Shown piece after piece: positions 1 through 10,293 of a DNA stretch of 64,000 nucleotides. Position 1 is the stretch's first letter; each line of letters begins with the position of its first letter. The notes beneath the pieces were generated by a model. It made no database searches, was not told the origin of the DNA, and saw only the letters and a program-made list of their open reading frames with translations. The DNA comes from Ferribacterium limneticum (lineage in GTDB: Bacteria; Pseudomonadota; Gammaproteobacteria; Burkholderiales; Rhodocyclaceae), in the NCBI RefSeq assembly GCF_020510565.1, contig NZ_CP075189.1, forward strand, positions 991,501 to 1,055,500. Reading direction: 5' to 3'. A program made the translations under genes and the position numbers.

Positions 1-1106
<1,106 letters not shown>

Positions 1107-1142
1107 GATTCGTTCCTTAAAGATAAATGACTGATGTTCGTG

Positions 1143-1170
1143 AGTTGGGGGCTTTGCCAGCGATTTCAAG
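1143..1170 (-). promoter_or_regulatory. Sigma32 (heat-shock) promoter of dnaK
   Basis: On the minus strand the sequence reads CTTGAA (1170-1165), 13 bases, then CCCCCAACT (1151-1143). This matches the RpoH consensus CTTGAA-N13/14-CCCCATNT. It lies about 37 bases upstream of the dnaK start and has the same spacing as the element before grpE. Confidence 0.8.
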
Positions 1171-1186
1171 CCGCGGTTTCAGACTT

Positions 1187-1222
1187 CCACGGTCAACCGG
1201 AAAAAACGCCCAAAAATGAAAT
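1187..1222 (+). repeat. Dispersed ~37-bp repeat, copy 1 (grpE-dnaK gap)
   Basis: Reads CCACGGTCAACCGG, six A, then CGCCCAAAAATGAAAT. It fills the part of the grpE-dnaK gap next to the grpE stop codon (1227), upstream of the dnaK promoter. It matches the copies at 11970, 44252, 58275 and 61275 in the same orientation. Confidence 0.85.
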
Positions 1223-1226
1223 GTGT

Positions 1227-1781
1227 TTATTTGCCCTTGGCGACCATGACCAGGGCCGGACGCAGAACGCGGTCGGCGATGGTGTAGCCCTTTTGCAGCA
1301 CGGTGACGACGGTGTTCGGTTCCTGCTCCGAATCGACCATGCCGATGGCCTGATGCTTGTGCGGATCGAACTTCTCGCCAGCCGGACTGACTTCGTTCAG
1401 TGCGTTCTTTTCGAAGGCGGCAACCAGTTGCTTGAGCGTCAATTCGACGCCGGCCTTGAAACTGTCAACGGTCTGTTCCGGCACGGCCAGCGCGGCTTCC
1501 AGGCTGTCCTTGACGGCCAGCAGTTCGCCGGCAAAACGCTCGACGGCGAACTTGTGCGCCTTGGAAATGTCTTCCTGAGCCCGACGGCGGATGTTTTCGC
1601 CCTCGGCCTTGGCGCGCAGCCAGGCATCGTGGTGTTCGGCAGCCAGCAATTCGAGGGCGCGGAACTGCTCCTCGATGCTCGGCAGCTTGTCGGTGTGTTC
1701 TTCGACATTTGGCTCGGCGACCGGCTCGGTCGCGGGTTCGTTACCCAGCAAGGGTTCCTGGGGGTTCTCGGTATTGCTCAT
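1227..1781 (-). CDS. grpE: Nucleotide exchange factor GrpE
   Basis: 184-residue cytoplasmic co-chaperone that drives ADP release from DnaK. It has an acidic, low-complexity N-terminus (about residues 1-35), a long helical stretch with LEA..DA.LRAKAE.EN.RRRAQ.DI, and the C-terminal beta domain with FDP..HQAI and [17 protein letters not shown], which are GrpE signatures. The ATG at 1781 has a GGGAG ribosome site about 10 bases upstream. It is directly upstream of dnaK on the same strand, and a sigma32-type promoter lies 30-57 bases before it. Length is usual for the family. Confidence 0.97.
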   Translation of the reverse strand: MSNTENPQEPLLGNEPATEPVAEPNVEEHTDKLPSIEEQFRALELLAAEHHDAWLRAKAEGENIRRRAQEDISKAHKFAVERFAGELLAVKDSLEAALAVPEQTVDSFKAGVELTLKQLVAAFEKNALNEVSPAGEKFDPHKHQAIGMVDSEQEPNTVVTVLQKGYTIADRVLRPALVMVAKGK

Positions 1782-1810
1782 GCGTTATTCTCCCAAAATT
1801 CTGCAACGTT

Positions 1811-1838
1811 ATCTGGGGGCTGTCCCAGTGCTTTCAAG
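1811..1838 (-). promoter_or_regulatory. Sigma32 (heat-shock) promoter of grpE
   Basis: The minus strand reads CTTGAA (1838-1833), a 13-base spacer, then CCCCCAGAT (1819-1811). It matches the RpoH consensus and repeats the architecture seen before dnaK. Distance to the grpE ATG is about 30 bases. No HrcA operator (CIRCE, TTAGCACTC-N9-GAGTGCTAA) is visible here. Confidence 0.82.
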
Positions 1839-1931
1839 AGCGGCGAAGAACTATTTTTGCCTGGCAAAACTGCTGTCGTGCCGCAGCCTGCGTGCTACGA
1901 TAATTCCATGTGTCTTTTTGGTGCATCCTGA

Positions 1932-3299
1932 ATGGAAAAGATCGGCAAATACCGGGTAATTAAGGAGCTGGGCAAGGGCGCAACGGCCACTGTCTACCTC
2001 TGTGACGACCCGGATGCCAACCGTCAGGTCGCCGTCAAGGTGATCAGCTTCGGCCATGACAGCGCCGCCATGTCGCGGCGCATGCGCAAGCTGTTCCAGA
2101 ACGAGGGGATGGTTTCCCAGCGCCTCAATCACCCGAATATCGTTCGAGTCTACGAAGCCGTGGTCGAGCCGGACTTCGCCTATCTGGCCATGGAGTATGT
2201 CGACGGCTTCACGCTCGAGGACAACTGCCGGATCGACAAGCTGCTGCCCATGCACCGGGCGATCAGCATCATCTTCAAGTGCTGCATGGCGCTTGATGCG
2301 GCCTACCGACAGGGCATCATCCACCGCGACATCAAGCCGGCCAACATCATGATCGCCGCCAACGACGAGCCGAAGATCGCCGACTTCGGCCTGGCGCTCA
2401 ACATGAACAAGGACATGGACCGCGACTCGACCTTCATCATGGGCGTCGGCTCGCCGGCCTACATGTCGCCGGAACAGATCAAGGGCTATCCGCTCAACCA
2501 GAAGACCGACCTCTATTCGCTCGGTGTGCTGATGTTCCAGCTACTGACCGGCCGCCTGCCCTTCCGCGCCAACAACCAGGCGACGCTCGTTTATCGCATC
2601 ATCAATACCGACGCGCCGGCCGTCACCGCGCTCAACCCGAATTTGCCGGAAGGCCTCAATGCCATCATGCGCCGGGCGCTCGAGAAGGATCTCTACAGCC
2701 GCTACCGGAATGGCGCCGAAATGGCCAAGGACCTCTCGGCGGTGCGCTACCAGATCCTCGAAGAGGACGAAACGGCGCAGGACATGCGGCATTTCGAGAC
2801 CTTGCGCAGCCTCGACTTCTTCGTCGAATTCGAAAACGTTGAAGTCTGGGAAGTCCTGCGCGTCTCCGTCTGGCGCGAAATCCTGCCCAACGTGGCGATC
2901 ATTCGTGAAGGCGAGCGCAACAAATTCTTCGGCATCATCATCAGCGGCTCCGTCGAAATTTCCATCGATGGCAAGGCACTGTGCCGCCTGGGGCGCAGCG
3001 AGCCGATCGGCGAGGTGTCCTATCTGCACCCGTCCAGCGACCAACGCTGTTCGACCGCCGTCACGCTCGAGCCGACGCTGTTCCTCGAAGTCAATGCGGC
3101 AGCGCTCGCCCTGTCGTCCGAAGAGCTGCTCGAACGCATGCGCAATGCGCTGCTGGCCAGAATGATCAATCGTCTGCGCGAAGTTAACCGCATCGCTGCG
3201 GCGCAAGGCCAGCCGGCCGTCAAGACCCAGGGCGGCTCGCTCACCGGCACCACGTCGCGACCGGGCAGTGGCCTCGATCTTGAATTGACGCCGATGTAA
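1932..3299 (+). CDS. Serine/threonine protein kinase with C-terminal cyclic-nucleotide-binding-like domain
   Basis: 455 residues with no membrane segment. The Hanks-type kinase domain is about residues 6-265: glycine loop LGKGATATVYL, VAIK-type AVKV, catalytic loop HRDIKPANIM, DFG, and the activation segment GSPAYMSPEQ, so the catalytic residues are intact. Residues about 300-410 look like a cyclic-nucleotide/CRP-type sensor fold (FFGIIISGSVEISIDGKAL, PIGEVSYL). This suggests ligand-controlled phosphorylation, but the ligand and targets are unknown. The gene is divergent from grpE. An extended -10 (TGCTACGAT, ending 1901) would give a roughly 24-base leader; no strong ribosome site is seen. 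It ends at a shared terminator facing the chemotaxis receptor. Confidence 0.9.
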   Translation: MEKIGKYRVIKELGKGATATVYLCDDPDANRQVAVKVISFGHDSAAMSRRMRKLFQNEGMVSQRLNHPNIVRVYEAVVEPDFAYLAMEYVDGFTLEDNCRIDKLLPMHRAISIIFKCCMALDAAYRQGIIHRDIKPANIMIAANDEPKIADFGLALNMNKDMDRDSTFIMGVGSPAYMSPEQIKGYPLNQKTDLYSLGVLMFQLLTGRLPFRANNQATLVYRIINTDAPAVTALNPNLPEGLNAIMRRALEKDLYSRYRNGAEMAKDLSAVRYQILEEDETAQDMRHFETLRSLDFFVEFENVEVWEVLRVSVWREILPNVAIIREGERNKFFGIIISGSVEISIDGKALCRLGRSEPIGEVSYLHPSSDQRCSTAVTLEPTLFLEVNAAALALSSEELLERMRNALLARMINRLREVNRIAAAQGQPAVKTQGGSLTGTTSRPGSGLDLELTPM

Positions 3300-3324
3300 A
3301 AACAGCCTCCGCAGAGGCTGTTTT
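3299..3324. terminator. Bidirectional terminator between kinase gene and chemotaxis receptor gene
   Basis: Perfect 11-bp stem AAAACAGCCTC / GAGGCTGTTTT with loop CGCA, U-rich on both strands. It lies between two convergent genes and includes the last base of the kinase stop codon. Confidence 0.85.
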
Positions 3325-3343
3325 GCTGACCTGCTTTAAATCC

Positions 3344-4963
3344 TCAGACCTTGAAGCGTCCGACCAGCGATGCCAGGCCTTCGGCCAGTCGCTTGAGGTC
3401 GTGCGCCGCGCCGGCCGTCTGTTCGACCGTGCCGGAATTTTCGCGGGCCATGCCGGCAATCGCTTCGATGCTGCTTTCAACATCACCGGAGAAGCGGCGT
3501 TGCTGGTCGGTGGCCGAGGCGATGGCGTCAAGGCCGTGACCGACTTCGGTCACCGAGCCATTTGTTGCCTCGAGCACGTTGGACACTGAGTGAACGGCCG
3601 CCTGGCTGCTTTCCAGGTGGGCCATGCCGGCCTCGATGCTGCGCCGGACAGCGACTGACTGGGCGCTGAGCTGGGCCGTGATGGCGTCGATTTCGGTAGC
3701 CGAGCGCGACGATTTTTCGGCCAGCTTGCGCACTTCGTCGGCCACTACCGCGAAACCACGTCCCTGTTCGCCAGCTCGGGCTGCCTCGATGGCCGCGTTG
3801 AGGGCGAGCAGGTTGGTCTGTTCGGCGATGTCCTTCACTTCACGGGTCATCGTCGTGATCGATTCGGTGTTCTTGACGAAGTTATTGACCGAATCGGCCA
3901 TTTCCTTGACGGCACGCTCGACGACGTTCATTTCGCCGAGCAGCACGTCGAGGTTGCGGCTACCCTCGGTGGCGCGGGCCAGACTTTCCTGCGACTGGTG
4001 CTGGACGTGTTCGGCGCTCTTGGCAATCGACGAAATGCTCGAAACCAGTTGCTCGACGGCCGAGGCGGCTTCGTTGGATTTTTCGTTCTGCTGATGCGAA
4101 CTTTGCGTGACGCGGTCGGCGCTGTCGGAGAGGGCGGCGACGCGGGCCGATACCTGGCTGGCCGAGTCGCGGACCTGACGGACCAACTGGTTGAAGTTTT
4201 CCATCATTTCGTTGAAAACCTGCGCAGCCTGGCCGACCTCGTCGTTGCCCTTGATCGGCAGGCGGCGTGTCAGGTCGCCTTCGCCGCGGGCGATGTCGGC
4301 GAGGCCGCTGCGCATGGCTTCGAGCGGCTTGCTGACGAAATGATTGGTGATCAGGTAGATGATGACGAGCAGGGCGCCCAGGGCACCCAGCGCGACGCCG
4401 GCGATCTTGACGCGGAAGGCCGAAACCTGCGCTTCGACGGAGTCGAGCGACACCTTCATGCTGACGACGCCGAGCACGGTGCCTTCGGGAACCTGGTGGC
4501 AGAGGATGCAGTCCTTGCCGAGGTAATTTTTCGACGCCTTGGTCGGGTTGATGACGTGCAGGAAAGAGCTGCCGTTGGCGGTTTCAACCGACATGTACGG
4601 CGTGCCGCTGGCCATCACTTCCTTTTCCAGCGCATCGAGCGGACGCTTGCTCTTGGTGTCCGGGCCGTAGAGCTTGGCGACGGCATCGCTGCGGGCGACG
4701 ATGAGATCCTTGATGACCGAGAGTTGTTCGATCTGGTCGAGGAAGACTTCGCGCTGGCCGACGGTGCCGGTCAGCATCATGCCGGTCAGGCCGGCCATGG
4801 TCATTTCGTGGATGCTCTTCGAGAAGTCCTGCGCCTGGAGAATCGCCGTTTCTCGATTGACCTGCGTGGTCCAGACTATTGCCCCTGCCCAGATGATGGC
4901 CAGTACTACCCAGATGGCCGCCGTCAGGCGGATCCAAATCTTCAAATCGGCGAAGCGCGGCAT
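3344..4963 (-). CDS. Methyl-accepting chemotaxis protein with periplasmic c-type heme motif
   Basis: 539-residue membrane chemoreceptor. Order: TM1 (about 11-33), periplasmic sensor (about 35-183), TM2 (about 185-205), HAMP (about 205-258), and a cytoplasmic signalling domain whose hairpin tip is highly conserved ([20 protein letters not shown], then [20 protein letters not shown]). The sensor carries CILCH (residues 152-156), a CXXCH heme-attachment motif, in the context [18 protein letters not shown] covalently bound heme would make it a redox, oxygen or NO sensor; the ligand is inferred. The C-terminus (LVGRFKV) lacks the NWETF-type CheR/CheB docking pentapeptide. It stands alone, with no che genes nearby. 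Confidence 0.92.
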   Translation of the reverse strand: MPRFADLKIWIRLTAAIWVVLAIIWAGAIVWTTQVNRETAILQAQDFSKSIHEMTMAGLTGMMLTGTVGQREVFLDQIEQLSVIKDLIVARSDAVAKLYGPDTKSKRPLDALEKEVMASGTPYMSVETANGSSFLHVINPTKASKNYLGKDCILCHQVPEGTVLGVVSMKVSLDSVEAQVSAFRVKIAGVALGALGALLVIIYLITNHFVSKPLEAMRSGLADIARGEGDLTRRLPIKGNDEVGQAAQVFNEMMENFNQLVRQVRDSASQVSARVAALSDSADRVTQSSHQQNEKSNEAASAVEQLVSSISSIAKSAEHVQHQSQESLARATEGSRNLDVLLGEMNVVERAVKEMADSVNNFVKNTESITTMTREVKDIAEQTNLLALNAAIEAARAGEQGRGFAVVADEVRKLAEKSSRSATEIDAITAQLSAQSVAVRRSIEAGMAHLESSQAAVHSVSNVLEATNGSVTEVGHGLDAIASATDQQRRFSGDVESSIEAIAGMARENSGTVEQTAGAAHDLKRLAEGLASLVGRFKV

Positions 4964-4995
4964 GATGTCCCTCGAGTTACTGCCACCATTTTCAG

Positions 4996-6051
4996 CTAGG
5001 CGGTCAGGTCAATTTGCTGGATTGTGCCAGCCGTACCTGATTCGTGCAAAAAAATTCCAGAAGTGCGAATTTGTCCGAGCAATTCATTAGCATTTGTCTT
5101 GAGGTCAAATGGCGTAGCGATGCGGCTTAGCGCGATAGCACCGACCCCGGCATCGTTCAGTGACAGTAGCGTGTCTTTGTCAGTTTTGTCAGGTGTCCAC
5201 AGCGACAATTGTGTAAACGACGCATCGTTTTCGTCAATCCAGCCGTTCTGGTCGCCATCGAGCGCGGCCAATTCCTCAAAGCCGTCGCCGCTGGTCGGGC
5301 CGAACAGTTCGCTGCCATTGTTGATCTTGCCGTCGCCGTTGCGGTCGAAGGCCAGAAAGCCGCTGCCCGGGGCCAGGAAGTTGATGTTCTCCGTGCTGCC
5401 GTCGGCATTGAGGTCGAAAGCGAAACGCTGGTCGGTCAGTTGGGCGGCGGTTCCGGCAAAATTGAGGACGAGCGGATCGACCTTGCGCGCCGCGTCGCCG
5501 AGGCGGAGGCTGATGTCGCTTTCTTCGTGATACTGGCGCGCCATCGACAACTGCAGGTCGAACTTGATCTCGCGACCATCTGCCGTCGTCACCGTGCCGC
5601 TGGCGGCAAAATTCGTCTGCTCGACCTCGCTGTAGGATTCATGGCGGTCGTACTCAATGCCGAAGCCCGCCGACGTCGGGCGGGCCTGTGTGCCGGTTGC
5701 AGGTGGCGCTTCGATGACTGGGGTTTCTGAACTCGGCTGGAGTTCACTGGCATCGAAAATGCGGATCCGGTGTCCGGTCAGCAACTCGAGCATGGAGCGG
5801 ATGAAACGCAGCCGGGGATCGGCATCGAGTTCCTCATCCTCCGGCTTTTCGCAGGCATTGGCCTGGCAGGCGGCCTTGCCGGCATCGGACAGGCTGACGT
5901 TGTCGGTGCGCGCCGGGCGGGGACGCGACTCTTCGCCGGCAAACTGCGGGCGCTGCGACCCGACCCACATTTTCAGCGATTCACGGACTTCATGGCGCTC
6001 GACGCTGGCATGCGACGAGGCCATTTGCAGGCTGCTGCTGGCAATTTTCAT
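4996..6051 (-). CDS. Hypothetical EF-hand-like calcium-binding protein
   Basis: About 351 residues; function not recognised. The C-terminal half has acidic EF-hand-like loops: [27 protein letters not shown] and [15 protein letters not shown], which would bind calcium. The middle region is rich in Asp and Ser; the N-terminus ([15 protein letters not shown]) has no clear signal peptide or membrane segment. The ATG at 6051 is preferred because GGAGG lies five bases upstream; an in-frame ATG at 6072 lacks a ribosome site. Similar loops occur in large proteobacterial surface or secreted proteins, so export by a non-Sec route is possible but unproven. It lies between trxC and the chemoreceptor gene on the same strand. 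Confidence 0.75.
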   Translation of the reverse strand: MKIASSSLQMASSHASVERHEVRESLKMWVGSQRPQFAGEESRPRPARTDNVSLSDAGKAACQANACEKPEDEELDADPRLRFIRSMLELLTGHRIRIFDASELQPSSETPVIEAPPATGTQARPTSAGFGIEYDRHESYSEVEQTNFAASGTVTTADGREIKFDLQLSMARQYHEESDISLRLGDAARKVDPLVLNFAGTAAQLTDQRFAFDLNADGSTENINFLAPGSGFLAFDRNGDGKINNGSELFGPTSGDGFEELAALDGDQNGWIDENDASFTQLSLWTPDKTDKDTLLSLNDAGVGAIALSRIATPFDLKTNANELLGQIRTSGIFLHESGTAGTIQQIDLTA

Positions 6052-6107
6052 CGTGGCCTCCGTCGAATGCATTGGGATGCATCATTAACGGCGGCTAGGG
6101 GCAGAAG

Positions 6108-6554
6108 TTAAGGCTGGTAAAGATGCGGCTGTATCCAGCGTTTCAGCGAGCCGAGGTCGAGCGCGCCGCTCTGACGGGCGATCTCGCGGCCATTTTTAAA
6201 GATGGCCAGGGTCGGAATGCTGCGGATATTGAAGCGGGCGGCCAGTTGCTGTTCGGCTTCGGTATCGACCTTGACCAACCGCGCGTGGGGCTCGAGGTCG
6301 ATGGCGGCCTGATGGAAATTCGGTGCCATCTGCCGGCAGGGGCCGCACCACGGCGCCCAGAAATCGACGACGACGGGGAGGTCGTTGCGCGAGATGTGAC
6401 GGTCGAAGTTGGCGGCGGTCAGTTCGGCCGGTTCGCCGTTGAACAGCGGCTGTTTGCACTGGCCGCAGTTGGGCGAATCTTTCAATTTTTGGCCAAAAAT
6501 CCGGTTGACCGTGGAACAGTGCGGACAGACGACGTGCAGGCTTTCTTCAGGCAT
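6108..6554 (-). CDS. trxC: Thioredoxin 2 (zinc-binding thioredoxin TrxC)
   Basis: 148-residue cytoplasmic protein-disulfide reductase. The N-terminal zinc ribbon has two Cys pairs (CPHC and CGQC). The thioredoxin fold follows, with active site WAPWCGPCR and cis-proline region RSIPTLAIFKNG. The ATG at 6554 is chosen because GGAG sits about 6 bases upstream; a TTG four codons earlier overlaps that site. A copy of the dispersed repeat (6480-6514) is embedded in frame between the two Cys pairs and encodes STVNRIFGQKLK; related thioredoxins have a similar AINRI stretch here. It is upstream of the EF-hand-like gene and downstream of hemH on the same strand. Confidence 0.95.
   Translation of the reverse strand: MPEESLHVVCPHCSTVNRIFGQKLKDSPNCGQCKQPLFNGEPAELTAANFDRHISRNDLPVVVDFWAPWCGPCRQMAPNFHQAAIDLEPHARLVKVDTEAEQQLAARFNIRSIPTLAIFKNGREIARQSGALDLGSLKRWIQPHLYQP
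6480..6514 (-). repeat. Dispersed repeat, copy 2 (inside trxC)
   Basis: The minus strand reads CCACGGTCAACCGG, then ATTTTTGGCCAAAAATTGAA, then A. It lies fully inside the trxC coding sequence in the linker of the zinc ribbon and keeps the frame open. The A-run after CCGG is replaced by T-rich sequence, so GGCCAAAAAT forms part of a small palindrome. Confidence 0.75.
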
Positions 6555-6605
6555 CAGGCGCTCCAAATATCATGTTTTTCTGATATGGGCACCCGGCGCC
6601 GGATT

Positions 6606-7709
6606 TCAAGAGCGGGCGCCGAATTTGATGGCTTGCCGGGCGCTGGTTTCAAGCGCCTGCGGGTCGATGGCGGCTTTGGTCGGCCAGCCGGCCAGGTGGT
6701 TTTCGACGATGTCGGCCAGCGCCTTGATCCAGGCGTCGTCTTCGTTGAGCGCCGGGATGTAGTGGTATTCCTTGCCACCGGCCTTGAGGAAATCGTCACG
6801 GCCTTCCTGGGCGATTTCCTCGAGGGTTTCGAGGCAATCGGCGACGAAGCCAGGGCAGATGACATCGACTCGGCGGATGCCCTGCTTGCCCCATTTTTCA
6901 AGCGTCGGCGCGGTGTAGGGCTGCAGCCACTCGGCCTTGCCGAAGCGGGACTGGAAGCAGATTTCAAACTGTTCGGGCTTGAGGTTCAGGCGCTCGGCGA
7001 GCAGGCGGCCGGTTTTGTGGCATTCGCAGAAATACGGGTCACCGAGGGTCAGGCTGCGCTTGGGCAGGCCGTGGAAGCTGATGAGCAGCTTGTCGTTTTC
7101 GCCCAATGCACCGTTCGTCTGCCAGTGTTTACGCACCGATTTTTCGAGCGCGGCGAGATAGCCGTCATGGTCATGGAAATTGCGCGTGAAGCGCATTTCG
7201 GGCTGGTTGCGGGTTTTGGTCAGCCAGTTGCAGGCATCGTCGACGACGGTGGCCGTCGTGCTCGCAGCGTATTGCGGGTACATCGGCACGACGAGGACGC
7301 GACTGGCGCCTTCGGCCTTGAGGTGGCTTAGCACATCGGGTAGCGACGGCGAACCGTAGCGCATCGCCCAGGTCACCGTGACGTGATGGCCGCGTTGGCC
7401 GATCAGGCCCTTGAGCAGCTTGGCCTGGCGCTCGGTATGGACGCGCAGTGGCGAGCCTTCGGGCATCCAGACGGTGGCGTACTTGGCGGCCGATTTCTTC
7501 GGTCGGGTGTTGAGGATGATCCCGTTGAGGATCAGCCACCACAGCGGCTTGGGGATTTCGACGACACGCGGGTCGGACAAAAACTGCTTGAGATAGCGCT
7601 TGAGAGCCGGCGCGGTCGGCGCATCCGGCGTGCCGAGATTGACGAGGACGACAGCGGTGCTGGCCGCGTTGCCATGACGGTGCGGCGGCTCGGGGAGGAA
7701 ACGGGGCAT
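6606..7709 (-). CDS. hemH: Ferrochelatase (protoheme ferro-lyase)
   Basis: 367 residues; inserts Fe2+ into protoporphyrin IX, the last step of heme synthesis, peripheral to the inner membrane. Family features: [13 protein letters not shown] near the start, [40 protein letters not shown] with the catalytic His, [15 protein letters not shown], and [17 protein letters not shown]. The ATG at 7709 overlaps the hrcA stop by one base (TAATG), so translation is probably coupled. The open frame continues upstream inside hrcA, but family alignment and the junction favour this start. Confidence 0.96.
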   Translation of the reverse strand: MPRFLPEPPHRHGNAASTAVVLVNLGTPDAPTAPALKRYLKQFLSDPRVVEIPKPLWWLILNGIILNTRPKKSAAKYATVWMPEGSPLRVHTERQAKLLKGLIGQRGHHVTVTWAMRYGSPSLPDVLSHLKAEGASRVLVVPMYPQYAASTTATVVDDACNWLTKTRNQPEMRFTRNFHDHDGYLAALEKSVRKHWQTNGALGENDKLLISFHGLPKRSLTLGDPYFCECHKTGRLLAERLNLKPEQFEICFQSRFGKAEWLQPYTAPTLEKWGKQGIRRVDVICPGFVADCLETLEEIAQEGRDDFLKAGGKEYHYIPALNEDDAWIKALADIVENHLAGWPTKAAIDPQALETSARQAIKFGARS

Positions 7710-8737
7710 TAGTTGTCCGACTTGTAGGAGAGGGCGCTGGAAAGCAGGCGGGCGGTGATGTCGACGATCGGGATGACGCGTTCGTAGGCCATGCGGGTCG
7801 GGCCGATGACGCCGACCGAGCCGACGATGCGGCCGTCGACGCTGTAGGGGGCGGCGATGACGCTGCATTCGTCGAGCGGGGCAATGCCCGATTCGCCGCC
7901 GATGAAAATCTGCACGCCCTCGGCGCGGTTGGAAATGTCGAGCAGGCGAACCAGGCTGGAACGTTGCTCGAAGAGGTCGAACAGTTCGCGCAGGCGCTTC
8001 ATGTTTGACGACAATTCCTCGACATCAAGCAGGTTGCGTTCGCCGGAAATGACGTAGGGGGCGGAATTTTCGGCCATTGCCGCATCGCCGGCATCGAGCG
8101 CCAGGGCCATGAGCGGCTTGATGTCTTCGCGAAGCTTCTGGATTTCACTGGCCAGGCGCTGGCGGATCTGCTCGAAATCGAGACCCGCGAAATTTTGCGT
8201 CAGGTAATTGCCGGCGCTGACCAGTTCAGACGGCGAGTAGACCTTGTCGCTGCTGACGATGCGGTTCTGCACGTCGCCGTCGGTGGTGACGATGATGAGC
8301 AGGATGCGCTTTTCCGACAGGCTGAGGAATTCGATTTGCCGGATGCGGCTGGCCTGGCGGCGCGGCGCGATGACGACGCCGGCGAAGTTAGACAGGCTGG
8401 AGAGTAGTTGCGAGGCGCTGGCGATGATCTGGCTCGACGGCAGGCCGTGCAGCGATTCCTTCATCTCGCCCATTTGCCGGGCCTCGAGCGGCTGCACGGT
8501 GAGCAGGCTGTCGACGAACAGCCGGTAACCGCGCGCCGTCGGAATGCGCCCGGCCGAGGTGTGCGGGCTGGCGACGAAGCCGGCCTCTTCAAGATCGGCC
8601 ATCACGTTGCGGATGGTGGCCGGCGACAGATCAAGGCCGGAAAATTTGGACAGCGCACGCGAGCCGACCGGTTGCCCGTCGGCAATATAGTGTTCGACCA
8701 GCGTTTTCAGCAGGGTGCGCGAGCGTTCATCAAGCAT
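7709..8737 (-). CDS. hrcA: Heat-inducible transcription repressor HrcA
   Basis: 342-residue repressor that binds CIRCE operators, usually before groESL. The N-terminal winged helix contains [37 protein letters not shown] and [15 protein letters not shown], all diagnostic. The C-terminal part contains the [19 protein letters not shown] signature. The stop codon overlaps the hemH start. No CIRCE element is visible before dnaK, grpE or hrcA in this window, so its target is probably elsewhere (inference). A TACAAT hexamer (8746-8751, minus strand) lies only 9 bases before the ATG; whether it is a promoter is unclear. Confidence 0.97.
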   Translation of the reverse strand: MLDERSRTLLKTLVEHYIADGQPVGSRALSKFSGLDLSPATIRNVMADLEEAGFVASPHTSAGRIPTARGYRLFVDSLLTVQPLEARQMGEMKESLHGLPSSQIIASASQLLSSLSNFAGVVIAPRRQASRIRQIEFLSLSEKRILLIIVTTDGDVQNRIVSSDKVYSPSELVSAGNYLTQNFAGLDFEQIRQRLASEIQKLREDIKPLMALALDAGDAAMAENSAPYVISGERNLLDVEELSSNMKRLRELFDLFEQRSSLVRLLDISNRAEGVQIFIGGESGIAPLDECSVIAAPYSVDGRIVGSVGVIGPTRMAYERVIPIVDITARLLSSALSYKSDN

Positions 8738-8779
8738 GGCTGAGGATTGTACAAAAAACGGAGGGGCAGCGACGGGCGA

Positions 8780-9268
8780 TTATGGCCGGCCGCCGGGATG
8801 CAGTGCCAAGCGACGCGATTCGAATTCCTGGCGCAGTTCACGCCGGAGCATGGCCGACTGGTAACGGCGCCTTTCCTCGTCGGTGCTCGGTTCCCGCGGC
8901 GGTACGCTGGTCGCCTTGCCGTTTTCATCGACCGCCACCATGGTGAAAAAGCAGCTGTTGGCATGGCGCACACTTTGTTCGCGGATGTTTTCGGTGAGCA
9001 CCTTGACGCCAATTTCCATCGAGGTCCGGCCGGTGTAATTGACGGCGGCCAGAAAGGTGACCAGTTCGCCGACATGAATCGGTTGGCGGAACATCACCTG
9101 GTCCACCGATAGCGTCACGACATATTCGCCGGCATAGCGGCTGGCGCAGGCATAGGCGACCTGGTCGAGCAGCTTGAGGATGGTGCCGCCATGGACGTTG
9201 CCGGAAAAATTGGCCATGTCCGGTGTCATCAGGACGGTCATGCTGAGTTGGTGGTTGGCAAGAGGCAT
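8780..9268 (-). CDS. Acyl-CoA thioesterase, hotdog fold (YciA/BACH type)
   Basis: 162 residues, cytoplasmic; hydrolyses acyl-CoA to free acid and CoA. The hotdog core shows MTPDMANFSGNVHGGTILKLLDQVAYACASRYAG, with the catalytic Asp in the LLDQ helix region, then VDQVMFRQPIHVGELVTF and the typical strand R.SMEIGVKV. Substrate length is not predictable from sequence. It is divergent from nadK with a 106-bp gap and upstream of hrcA on the same strand with a 42-bp gap. The C-terminal tail is Arg/Glu rich. Confidence 0.9.
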   Translation of the reverse strand: MPLANHQLSMTVLMTPDMANFSGNVHGGTILKLLDQVAYACASRYAGEYVVTLSVDQVMFRQPIHVGELVTFLAAVNYTGRTSMEIGVKVLTENIREQSVRHANSCFFTMVAVDENGKATSVPPREPSTDEERRRYQSAMLRRELRQEFESRRLALHPGGRP

Positions 9269-9374
9269 GGGGTAATCGCGCGCAGGGTGGGTGAGTCATG
9301 TTACTGCGCTTTTCCGGCGAATCGATGCTGCCCGGTGGCACGATTGCGCGGTTTTTATGCAAGAATTCGACCCC

Positions 9375-10286
9375 ATGAACAGAAGCTTTGCTTCCCTCCG
9401 CAATCCCCGGACCATCGCCCTGGTCGGCAAATACCACAGCATGGAAATTGCCGAGTCCTTGCGTCGTCTGGCGGAGTACCTTTACGAGCGCGGCGTCTCG
9501 GTTTTCATTGAGCGCGAAACCTCCGAGCACATCGGCAAGAAGGTCGATCTGTCGCGCTGGGTGACCTGCGGTTTCAACGACATAGGTGCGCATGCCGACC
9601 TCGCCATCGTGCTCGGCGGCGACGGCACCATGCTCAACGCGGCGCGCCGCCTGGCCCGTTATTGCGTGCCGCTGGTCGGCGTCAACCAGGGCCGCCTCGG
9701 CTTCATGACCGACATCGCCCGCGACGACCTGCTGACCTGCATGGACGACCTGCTCGACGGCCGCTTCGCCCAGGAAAACCGGATGCTGCTGGCTGCCGAG
9801 GTAACGCGCGACGGCAAGGAAATCGCTGAAAATCTGGCGCTCAACGATGTGGTGGTCGACAAGGGCGCCATTGGCCGCATGATCGAATTCGAGTTGTTCA
9901 TCGACGGCGAGTTCATCTACAACCTGCGTTCTGATGGCCTGATCGTTTCGACGCCAACCGGCTCGACGGCCTATTCGATGTCGGCCGGCGGGCCGATCCT
10001 GCATCCGACAACGGCCGGCATCGCCCTCGTGCCGCTCTGCCCGCATGCCCTGAGCAATCGCCCGATCATCGTCAACGACAGCGCCGACATCGAGTTGCGC
10101 ATCGCCAATGCCGACGATGCGCGTGTGCACTTCGACGGTCAGGTGACGCTCGATTTGCAGCGTGGCGATTGTGTCCGCCTGCGCCGCTCAGAACACGCCA
10201 TCTGCTTCCTGCACCCGCCGGGCTACAGCTATTTCGCCATGCTGCGCCAGAAACTGCAGTGGAGCGAGCGGCCCAAGGGAACCTGA
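9375..10286 (+). CDS. nadK: NAD kinase
   Basis: 303 residues; phosphorylates NAD to NADP. Signatures are [14 protein letters not shown] (GGDGT loop), [22 protein letters not shown], and [17 protein letters not shown] followed by SNRPIIV. The ATG at 9375 is chosen because family homology starts there ([20 protein letters not shown]); an in-frame ATG at 9357 adds six residues, and neither has a strong ribosome site. recN follows after 7 bases, so the two are probably cotranscribed, an arrangement common in betaproteobacteria. Confidence 0.96.
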   Translation: MNRSFASLRNPRTIALVGKYHSMEIAESLRRLAEYLYERGVSVFIERETSEHIGKKVDLSRWVTCGFNDIGAHADLAIVLGGDGTMLNAARRLARYCVPLVGVNQGRLGFMTDIARDDLLTCMDDLLDGRFAQENRMLLAAEVTRDGKEIAENLALNDVVVDKGAIGRMIEFELFIDGEFIYNLRSDGLIVSTPTGSTAYSMSAGGPILHPTTAGIALVPLCPHALSNRPIIVNDSADIELRIANADDARVHFDGQVTLDLQRGDCVRLRRSEHAICFLHPPGYSYFAMLRQKLQWSERPKGT

Positions 10287-10293
10287 TAACCTG

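Noticed and set aside
1107..1226. CIRCE operator for HrcA at dnaK or grpE
   Set aside because: No TTAGCACTC-N9-GAGTGCTAA or near match seen; sigma32 elements explain these genes.
7710..7868. N-terminal extension of HemH into hrcA
   Set aside because: The open frame extends, but it is out of family and the TAATG junction marks the true start.
9269..10293. LexA (SOS) box controlling recN
   Set aside because: No CTGT-N8-ACAG type sequence seen before nadK or recN.
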